This document shows, one piece after another, positions 58,667 to 64,000 of a DNA stretch of 64,000 nt. The notes beneath the pieces are model-generated. The model worked only from the letters and a program-made list of their open reading frames with translations, did not search any database and was not told the DNA's origin. The translations under genes were made by a program, and so were the position numbers. Numbering within the stretch: position 1 is the first letter of the stretch; every line of letters begins with the position of its first letter. Origin of the DNA: JBGTLA01 sp041744375 (lineage in GTDB: Bacteria > Actinomycetota > Acidimicrobiia > Spongiisociales > ZC4RG35); the NCBI GenBank assembly GCA_041744375.1, contig JBGTLA010000139.1, forward strand, positions 1-64,000, in the 5' to 3' direction.

Positions 58667-58858
58667 TCAGCGGTGACGACCGGCGATGTCCGAGGTGGCG
58701 ACCGGCCACACCTCCGCTGTGTCCCCCGAACAGCACTCCGCCTGATTGACGCCGAACATCGGACACCCCCCGACAAGACATGCGGCGTGACCGTGTACGT
58801 ACCCCAGCGGCCGACGGCACCAGGCGCAACTCATGACCGTACGGTACTCGTCGCTCAC
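58667..58858 (-). CDS. Small cysteine-rich zinc-type protein
   Basis: A 63-residue protein with seven cysteines: CAWC, a ACLVGGC pair and AECC, a pattern of short zinc ribbons seen in small actinobacterial hypotheticals. Residues after the last cysteines are unstructured. ATG at 58858 overlaps the alkA-like stop as ATGA. The tight coupling to a DNA glycosylase hints at a nucleic-acid role, but this is inference. Confidence 0.7.
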   Translation of the reverse strand: MSDEYRTVMSCAWCRRPLGYVHGHAACLVGGCPMFGVNQAECCSGDTAEVWPVATSDIAGRHR

Positions 58859-59526
58859 ACCGGCAACGATGATCCATCGAGGCCGCCCACTGTCGTCTCT
58901 TCACGCCCCCGTCTCGAAAGATATGCATGCCACAGGATCCGGGCGGCCACCGCCCGCCATGGCTGCCACCGAACCGCGATGGTCTCCAACTCGACAGGAC
59001 CCGGTACCTCTTCCATCTCCAGCACCTCCGCCGTCCCCAGTTGGAGGGCTCGGTCCCCGCTGGGCCACACATCAGGACGACGGAGCGCCGAGAGAAGGTA
59101 CACGTCGGCCGTCCACGGCCCGATCCCGCTCAAGGTCAACAGCCGTGCCCGCGCCTCGGTGTCGTCGAGGGCGCCGAGGGCGGTGAGGTCGAAGGCCCCG
59201 GACTGGATCGACTCGGCCAGAGCCAGGACGTAACCGAGCTTCTGGCGAGTGAGACCGCAGGAGCCCAGGGTCGTCCCACCGGCTGCCAGTAGGCGTGATG
59301 GAGTGACACCGCCCGTTGCGGTCACTATGCGCTCGAACACTGCCCGCGCCGAGGCGAGAGATACCTGCTGCTCGACGATGAACAAGACCAGGGTTGCGAA
59401 CCCGGGAGGTCGGTGCCAGAACTCCGGTGTTCCATGCTCTCTCAGCACCGAGGCCAGGGCGGAGTCTCTCACCGCCAGGAGGCGCAGGGCCGCCGCGAAG
59501 CCTGCCTCGTCGATCGTGTCGATCAC
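58855..59526 (-). CDS. DNA-3-methyladenine glycosylase II family protein (AlkA-like)
   Basis: A 223-residue helix-hairpin-helix GPD glycosylase. The HhH is LSGIGPWTADVYLL, and the catalytic aspartate lies in WPSGDRALQ. It would excise alkylated purines. Only the glycosylase core is present (no N-terminal AlkA beta domain). GTG at 59526 is set by the GTGA overlap with sodX. Confidence 0.9.
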   Translation of the reverse strand: MIDTIDEAGFAAALRLLAVRDSALASVLREHGTPEFWHRPPGFATLVLFIVEQQVSLASARAVFERIVTATGGVTPSRLLAAGGTTLGSCGLTRQKLGYVLALAESIQSGAFDLTALGALDDTEARARLLTLSGIGPWTADVYLLSALRRPDVWPSGDRALQLGTAEVLEMEEVPGPVELETIAVRWQPWRAVAARILWHAYLSRRGREETTVGGLDGSSLPV

Positions 59527-59921
59527 ATCCGGGCCCGCCGGTAGCGAAAGCTCGTGCGAAACGCGCCCTCGATGGCCACGCTGCCCAGGGTGCGTGAGTC
59601 GGCCAGCGTCGCCTCGCGAGCGTCGGAGAGCACGAACATGTGCCCCCCCGGAATTTGCCATGAACCCGGCGGAGAGGTGGGGCCAGTGGCCCATGGCTCT
59701 GCCAGCCCGGTCCCGTCGACGGCCACCGCGCCTTGTTCGATCGTGACTGTCTCGCCCGGGAGGCCGATGAGCCGCTTGACCAGCCAGAATGCGGGACGTT
59801 GCGGATGCTCGAAGAAGACGACGAGCCCTCTGCGGGGACGTCGCAGGCGTCGAGCCATTATGCGGTCTCCCGGAGTCAGGTCGGGGGCCATGGAGATTTC
59901 GGTGATGATAAATCGGCGCAT
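59523..59921 (-). CDS. sodX: Nickel-type superoxide dismutase maturation protease SodX
   Basis: A 132-residue S26 (signal-peptidase-like) protease. The nucleophile is Ser10 in EISMAPDL and the base is Lys49 in FWLVKRLIGLPGE, the usual Ser-Met/Lys dyad. SodX removes the N-terminal propeptide of NiSOD so that His1 becomes the first residue. It is divergent from sodN by 55 bases, typical of sodX-sodN pairs. It has no transmembrane anchor, so it is cytosolic. Confidence 0.93.
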   Translation of the reverse strand: MRRFIITEISMAPDLTPGDRIMARRLRRPRRGLVVFFEHPQRPAFWLVKRLIGLPGETVTIEQGAVAVDGTGLAEPWATGPTSPPGSWQIPGGHMFVLSDAREATLADSRTLGSVAIEGAFRTSFRYRRARM

Positions 59922-59976
59922 GTTTCGAGAGGCGGCGTTGAGTGTATGGTCATAGGCGACCCACACAGGAGGTTGC
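59922..59976. promoter_or_regulatory. Divergent sodX/sodN control region
   Basis: A 55-base region with overlapping -10-like boxes: TACACT for sodX (minus strand) and TATGGT for sodN (plus strand). AGGAGG at 59967-59972 serves sodN, four bases before its ATG. No Nur-type (nickel) operator was recognised, though it could be degenerate. Confidence 0.45.
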
Positions 59977-60384
59977 ATGTTCCGTCCCCCCACCATCGCT
60001 CACGCCCACTGCGACCTGTACTGCGGCGTGTATGACCCCGCCCAAGCGAAGATCGAAGCGCTGTCGGTCATGAAATCGGCGCAGAAGTACCACGACTCCG
60101 ACGACGAGGTCTTTCGGGCCAGGGCCATCGCCATCAAAGAAGAGCGAGCGGAGTTGGCGAAACATCATCTCATGGTGTTGTGGGCCGACTTCTTCACTGC
60201 CGAACATCGCCAGGACTTCCCCGACCTCGACGATCTCTTCTGGCGCGCCATCCACCAGGCGGGCGATGCCAAGAAGTCGGTCGACCCGGCCGATGGACAG
60301 AAGCTGGTAGATCTCATCGACGAGATCGCCGTCATCTTCTGGCAGACGGCCAAAGCCAAAGACATGGGCGTCTACCCGCAGTGA
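59977..60384 (+). CDS. sodN: Nickel superoxide dismutase SodN with variant hook motif
   Basis: A 135-residue precursor. The first ten residues form the propeptide cut off by SodX, leaving His11 as His1 of the mature enzyme. The nickel hook reads H-C-D-L-Y-C-G-V-Y (residues 11-19): the ligands His1, Cys2 and Cys6 and Tyr9 are kept, but the Pro5 of the canonical HCxxPCxxY is Tyr15 here. The rest is the usual four-helix bundle (YDPAQAKIEAL and onwards). The 38-bp hairpin array follows immediately. Confidence 0.92.
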   Translation: MFRPPTIAHAHCDLYCGVYDPAQAKIEALSVMKSAQKYHDSDDEVFRARAIAIKEERAELAKHHLMVLWADFFTAEHRQDFPDLDDLFWRAIHQAGDAKKSVDPADGQKLVDLIDEIAVIFWQTAKAKDMGVYPQ

Positions 60385-60385
60385 T

Positions 60386-60664
60386 GCTGTGATTTCTGGG
60401 GGGCTACCCCCAGACCCCCGCGGGCTGTGATTTCTGGGGGGCGACCCCCAGACCCCCGCGGGCTGTGATTTCTGGGGGGCGACCCCCAGACCCCCGCGGG
60501 CTGTGAGTTCTGGGGGGCGACCCCCAGACCCCCGCGGGCTGCGCGGTTGTCGGTTGGTCGGGTTTGGGCCATCACGTTCGGGTTCTGTCGTGTCTGGCCC
60601 ATCGCGGGTTCCCCAGACCCCCGTGGGCTGTGATTTCTGGGGGGCGACCCCCAGACCCCCGCGG
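60386..60664. repeat. Tandem 38-bp hairpin repeats (four plus one units)
   Basis: Four contiguous 38-bp units begin at 60386, 60424, 60462 and 60500; a fifth is at 60627-60664. Each starts GCTGTGATTTC and contains TCTGGGGG-GCGA-CCCCCAGA, an eight-base-pair stem with loop GCGA (GCTA in the first unit), then GACCCCCGCGG. The fourth unit has GAG in place of GAT. No spacers separate the units, so it is not CRISPR. Units may act as stacked transcription terminators after sodN, but the array is longer than needed. Confidence 0.8.
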
Positions 60665-60697
60665 GCTGCGCGGTTTTCGGTTGGTCGGGTTTCGGCC
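60538..60697. repeat. Two copies of a 33-base segment, 127 bases apart
   Basis: A 33-base segment beginning GCTGCGCGGTT occurs at 60538-60570 and 60665-60697 with two or three differences; each follows a 38-bp unit. The spacing of 127 bases suggests duplication of a larger block (hairpin unit plus spacer). Confidence 0.65.
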
Positions 60698-60841
60698 ATG
60701 GCCTCGGGTCTGGTGGCGGGGCCGTCATCGCGGGTGGGCGCGTCGGCGGTCCGGTCATTGGGCGGGAGGTGGTCGACCGCCTTGACGGTGGCGGCTTGAC
60801 TTCCGCCTTCCGTCTTCAGACTTCCGCCTTCCGACTCCCCG
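60698..60841 (+). other. Non-coding region between repeats and the PGPGW gene
   Basis: A region without a convincing gene. It contains two copies of ACTTCCGCCTTCCG near 60800-60830 and lies at the 3' side of a minus-strand operon. Confidence 0.4.
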
Positions 60842-61102
60842 TCAGGCGGCAGGTCGGTTCCGCACGGACACCTCGTCAGGCTCCTGTCCACCACGGTGAC
60901 GACGGACGAAAGCGACGGCGCGCTGGCGGGAACTCGCGGCCCATCGGAATTCGGTGCTCCACAGCGTCAACCCGGGGATCAAGAAGAGCCAGCCGGGCAT
61001 GACCGGCATGACCAAGCCCACGAGACCGACGATCACGAGCACCCCTCCCGCCGTGATGCGGGCCAGCCGAACGAGTGGGTGGTGCGAGGAACTCTCGTCC
61101 AT
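60842..61102 (-). CDS. PGPGW-type small membrane protein
   Basis: An 86-residue protein with two hydrophobic segments (about 17-47) and the family pattern of a PxMPGWLFLIPGLTLWSTEFRWA loop, a variant of the PGPGW motif. The C-terminal tail is basic. Function unknown. ATG at 61102 is used, and it follows metG after 46 bases on the same strand. Confidence 0.78.
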   Translation of the reverse strand: MDESSSHHPLVRLARITAGGVLVIVGLVGLVMPVMPGWLFLIPGLTLWSTEFRWAASSRQRAVAFVRRHRGGQEPDEVSVRNRPAA

Positions 61103-61148
61103 GGGCACAGCATGCCACGAATCGGGGCCAATGACAGCGCCGGGGGCC

Positions 61149-62798
61149 TCAATCGTCCAGTACATCTGGGTCGAGCTTCACGAACAAAGGAGTGATCGGG
61201 CCGAGAGGTGTGCCCGACTCCACGGTAGGGCGATCCCAGGCCGTCACCTCCCCGAGCCCGAGCGTGGCCCCCAGCTCCGTGGTCGAGAAGGGCAGGTAGG
61301 GAGAGAATGCCACCCGCACCCCCGAGATTGCCTGGATCGAGGTCCACAGGATGGTGGCGGTCCGGTCCCGGTCCGACTTGGCCACATGCCAGGGCTCGGT
61401 GGCATTGAGGTAGGCGTTGACGGAGGAGGCCGACTCCATGGCCACCCGCAGACCCGCCCGGAGCTCAACGGCTTCGAGATGGGCTGCCTCGTCGACCAGC
61501 GCCTCGTCGACGAGTCGCAGGAGCTCGTGATCCTCGCCGTGGAGGTCGCCGGGGGTGGGAACGACGCCGTCGAAGGTGCGGGCGGTCAGGTTGAGGACCC
61601 GGTTGACGAGGTTGCCCCACGTCGCCACCAACTCGCCGTTGACGCGACGGACGATCTCGTCGTCGGTGAGTTCGGTGTCGTTGTGCTCGGGGAACACCGA
61701 GGCGAGGGCAAAACGCAAAGCGTCGGGCTGGAGTCGCTCGGTGTAGAAGTTGATGGACCGCCCGACTCCCCTCGATTTCGAGGCCTTGTGCCCCCCAAAG
61801 GTGACGTACTGGTTGGCCGGCACGTCGGTAGGCAGGTTCAATCCACCATGGCCCATCAGCAATGCCGGCCAGTACACGGCGTGGAAGGGGATGTTGTCCT
61901 TGCCCACGAAGTAGTACGTCTCGGCAGTCGGGTCCGTCCACCAGGCCCGCCACGCCTCGGGGTCGCCTTGCAATTGCGCCCACTCCTGAGGAGCCGAGTA
62001 GTAACCCATCACCGCCTCCCACCACACGTAGATGGACTTCCCCTCCCCGATGTCATCGACGGGGATCGGGATCCCCCACTCGAGGTCGCGGGTGAAGGCG
62101 CGGTCGTGCAGTCCCTCCCGCACCATTCCCAGGGCGAAGTTGAGCACGTGAGGGCGCCAACCCTGGCGGGTCGACAGCCACTCCTCCAGCCGCTCGTTCA
62201 GCGCCGACAGCCGCCAGTAGTAATGCTCGGTCTGACGGAGAACCGGAACGCTGCCGGTCAGTTTCGAGCGCGGCTCCACCAGGTCGGACGGGTCGAGGGT
62301 GCGTCCACAGTTGTCGCACTGGTCACCGCGCGCACCGGAGAAACCGCAGTGGGGGCATGTCCCTTCGATGTAGCGGTCGGGGAGGAACTGGCCACGTTCG
62401 GAGTCGAAGAACTGGTCGGTGGACTTGGGATACAAGTGGCCGTTTTCCAACAGACGCGTGAAGAACTCTCTCGCCACACCGATGTGGTTGTCCGTTCCGG
62501 TCGTGGTGAACAAGTCGAAGGCGATCCCCAAGGTTTCCCAGTAACCGAGGAACTCGGGGTGATAGCGGTCCACGATCTCTCGGGGGTGGACCCCCTCCTG
62601 GTCGGCCTTGACGGTGATGGGCGTGCCGTGAACGTCGGATCCCGACACCATCAGAACGCGGTTACCGGCGATGCGGTGATAGCGGGCGAAGATGTCGGGT
62701 GGGAGGTAGGCACCGGCGATGTGGCCCAGGTGGAGCGAGCCCTGCGCATACGGCCAGGCGACGGCAACGAGGACATGTCGTGGTGAGGGTGCCGGCAT
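61149..62798 (-). CDS. metG: Methionyl-tRNA synthetase
   Basis: A 549-residue class I synthetase. The HIGH-type motif is PYAQGSLHLGHIAG near residue 16, the zinc knuckle has CPHC and CDNC pairs near 145-165, and the KMSKS-type motif reads KASKS (in GGHKASKSRGV) with an Ala in place of Met. The anticodon-binding helical domain is at the C-terminus, and the extra tRNA-binding C-terminal domain is absent. TACCCT lies nine bases before the ATG at 62798. Confidence 0.96.
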   Translation of the reverse strand: MPAPSPRHVLVAVAWPYAQGSLHLGHIAGAYLPPDIFARYHRIAGNRVLMVSGSDVHGTPITVKADQEGVHPREIVDRYHPEFLGYWETLGIAFDLFTTTGTDNHIGVAREFFTRLLENGHLYPKSTDQFFDSERGQFLPDRYIEGTCPHCGFSGARGDQCDNCGRTLDPSDLVEPRSKLTGSVPVLRQTEHYYWRLSALNERLEEWLSTRQGWRPHVLNFALGMVREGLHDRAFTRDLEWGIPIPVDDIGEGKSIYVWWEAVMGYYSAPQEWAQLQGDPEAWRAWWTDPTAETYYFVGKDNIPFHAVYWPALLMGHGGLNLPTDVPANQYVTFGGHKASKSRGVGRSINFYTERLQPDALRFALASVFPEHNDTELTDDEIVRRVNGELVATWGNLVNRVLNLTARTFDGVVPTPGDLHGEDHELLRLVDEALVDEAAHLEAVELRAGLRVAMESASSVNAYLNATEPWHVAKSDRDRTATILWTSIQAISGVRVAFSPYLPFSTTELGATLGLGEVTAWDRPTVESGTPLGPITPLFVKLDPDVLDD

Positions 62799-62807
62799 CG
62801 AACCCTG

Positions 62808-62813
62808 AGGGTA
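62808..62813 (-). promoter_or_regulatory. TACCCT -10-like box for metG
   Basis: On the minus strand TACCCT ends nine bases before the metG ATG, leaving at most a couple of leader bases. Confidence 0.4.
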
Positions 62814-62857
62814 CCTGCTCGGGGGAATCCCTCCTTCGCCTTTCTCCGGGCCGGTCG

Positions 62858-62863
62858 TAGGCT
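62858..62863 (+). promoter_or_regulatory. TAGGCT -10-like box for the 349-residue lipoprotein
   Basis: TAGGCT ends six bases before the ATG at 62870. The intervening GAGAGG could serve as a Shine-Dalgarno if transcription starts earlier. Confidence 0.4.
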
Positions 62864-62869
62864 GAGAGG

Positions 62870-63919
62870 ATGTCCACCGTCCCCGCTCGAGTTCTGATAT
62901 GCGCGGCCGTCCTCACGGTGACGGCCTGTACGTCGGATTCTGACCGGGAGGTCTCCGAGGTCGTGGCCCCCGAGCCGGATCCGGTCGAGGAACTGCTTCT
63001 CGTCTACGACTTCGAAAGCGCCGACCGGCACACCTATCAGGTCGAATTGGAACAGCAACTCGTGCTCGAGACCACCGGCTCTTCTGAGGCCGTGGCCGAA
63101 GAAGGAATCCCCTCCGCGGCGGATGTGATCATCGTGGCCGTCGGAACGTTTACGTTCACCTACTCGGCGGGTCCCGACGAAGGTACCTACACGGTCGACA
63201 TCGATGGCCAGTTCACCGACGTGGTGGTGACGGGGACGGTCGACGGCCAACCGGTCGACGACGCCTCCGACCTAGCCGATCTCGGAGCAATCGAGCCGGT
63301 GTCGGCCTCAGTCGTCGTCGACCACCAGGGAAGGATCGTCGACGACACCACCGTCTCTTCCGACCCCCTGGGGTTCGGGGTGTCTCCGCTGGCCGGTGTG
63401 TCCGGCGACCTCCGGCGGCTCCCGGGTCCGATTCTCCCCGAGGGAGCGGTGGCGCAGGGTGATCAATGGACCGAAGATTTCAGCAGCCCTGGAATGGCTG
63501 ATGTGGCGGTGGCCACGACGGTGACGTCCACCCTCACCGCTGCCGAGCTCGCCGATGGACGCGAGACGGTTGTAATCGATTCGGTCACCAACGCGGACGA
63601 GGCCGTCATGGACCTGTCCGAGTTCTTCGCCGGCTTCATGGGAGCGTTTTTCGACCCGGATGAGGGTGACAGCCCTGAGTCGATCGAGGCGTTGATCGAC
63701 CAGGTGGTATTCCGAATCACGATGCCAGCCTCGACCTCGACCTCCCAGGCGTGGCTCGACCCGGACGGAACGGTGGTTCGCTCCGCGGCGGAGGGTGTGA
63801 GTTCGCTGCGCATGGCTGTCGTCCTCCCCGACGACCAGTCGGGCGAGCTGGAGAACTTCGATCTGTCGCTCGACGTGGACCAGTCGCTGGTCTACACACT
63901 CCTCGAAGGCGGGAGTTGA
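62870..63919 (+). CDS. Putative lipoprotein of unknown function
   Basis: A 349-residue exported protein with a TVTAC lipobox (Cys20). The mature part is acidic and made mostly of beta-strand patterns with repeated charged turns; a VVDHQGRIVDD segment and a long helical region with FFAGFMGAFFDPDEGD follow. It has no close family that could be named, and its organisation resembles secreted actinobacterial LolA/DUF6263-type proteins only loosely. It is divergent from metG. Confidence 0.7.
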   Translation: MSTVPARVLICAAVLTVTACTSDSDREVSEVVAPEPDPVEELLLVYDFESADRHTYQVELEQQLVLETTGSSEAVAEEGIPSAADVIIVAVGTFTFTYSAGPDEGTYTVDIDGQFTDVVVTGTVDGQPVDDASDLADLGAIEPVSASVVVDHQGRIVDDTTVSSDPLGFGVSPLAGVSGDLRRLPGPILPEGAVAQGDQWTEDFSSPGMADVAVATTVTSTLTAAELADGRETVVIDSVTNADEAVMDLSEFFAGFMGAFFDPDEGDSPESIEALIDQVVFRITMPASTSTSQAWLDPDGTVVRSAAEGVSSLRMAVVLPDDQSGELENFDLSLDVDQSLVYTLLEGGS

Positions 63920-63950
63920 TGGTCTCTGCACGCAGCCACTCGATGGTCGG

Positions 63951-63956
63951 TAGCAT
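63951..63956 (+). promoter_or_regulatory. TAGCAT -10-like box near window end
   Basis: TAGCAT ends six bases before a GTG at 63963, matching the leaderless pattern elsewhere in the window. Confidence 0.4.
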
Positions 63957-63962
63957 CAGGTC

Positions 63963-64000
63963 GTGACCCTGGCTCCCTCCACCCGCCAGTCCATCCTCCC
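63963..64000 (+). CDS. Probable start of a gene running off the window
   Basis: A GTG codon followed by an open frame (MTLAPSTRQSIL) to the window edge, preceded by TAGCAT at leaderless spacing. Only about twelve residues are visible, so neither the product nor its reality can be confirmed. Confidence 0.35.
   Translation, partial: MTLAPSTRQSIL

Noticed and set aside
60386..60664. CRISPR-like repeat array
   Set aside because: Units are directly contiguous with no spacers, and no cas genes lie near.

Overview
The window is a gene-dense, high-GC stretch of bacterial chromosome that looks actinobacterial. Supporting markers are a WhiB regulator, a DUF3107 protein, a nickel superoxide dismutase with its dedicated protease, a Ku/ligase end-joining pair, an MshB-like deacetylase, a ferredoxin-dependent KorAB oxidoreductase, frequent GTG and TTG starts, and TANNNT boxes placed a few bases upstream of start codons. 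The mix (NiSOD, KorAB, DUF4397/S-layer-homology surface protein, rsmI-tatD-rsmA-ispE block) suggests the class Acidimicrobiia; that placement is inference. No phage, insertion sequence, CRISPR array or resistance island was seen, and most of the window is core genome.

Layout. 1-6320: rsmI (cut by the window edge), an AbrB-like regulator, then a compact run tatD-rsmA-ispE, tRNA-Gln and glmU-prs-yjbQ. 6304-13015: LysM membrane protein, DUF3107, WhiB, YqeY, the convergent ligase/Ku pair, hom-thrC and tRNA-Arg. 13165-19249: lipoprotein and membrane hydrolase, then rho-rpmE-DUF1385-prfA. 19278-24252: a minus-strand operon of response regulator, HEAT-repeat membrane protein and processive glycosyltransferase, then prmC-tsaC on the plus strand and a degenerate EAL-like protein. 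24363-33251: glyA and the complete F-type ATP synthase operon (atpZ-I-B-E-F-H-A-G-D-C). 33257-43363: SRPBCC protein, MshB-like deacetylase, ABC-F ATPase, DUF4397/SLH surface protein, hydrolase-surE, a UvrD2-like helicase with an extra N-terminal region, and an LRV-type protein. 43367-47698: phenylacetyl-CoA epoxidase operon paaABCDE ending in its probable TetR regulator, behind a perfect 22-bp operator palindrome. 47726-58858: lipoprotein, threonine catabolism (kbl-tdh), TauE/SafE permease, korAB, amidase, DUF3048, ACT protein and a small operon of unknown proteins. 58855-64000: alkA-like glycosylase and sodX, divergent sodN, a tandem hairpin array, a PGPGW-type protein, metG, a lipoprotein and the probable start of one more gene.

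How the genes work together. kbl and tdh convert threonine to glycine and acetyl-CoA, and hom-thrC make threonine; glyA interconverts glycine and serine. paaABCDE activates the phenylacetate ring as its CoA thioester. sodX matures the product of divergent sodN. The response regulator, HEAT protein and GT2 look like an exopolysaccharide export/synthesis unit under signal control. Gene starts fall into two classes: genes with AGGAGG-type sites, and about sixteen genes whose TANNNT box ends 6-9 bases before the start codon, consistent with leaderless mRNAs. Two CRP-type palindromes were found, a perfect one before the ATP synthase operon and a near-perfect one before whiB.
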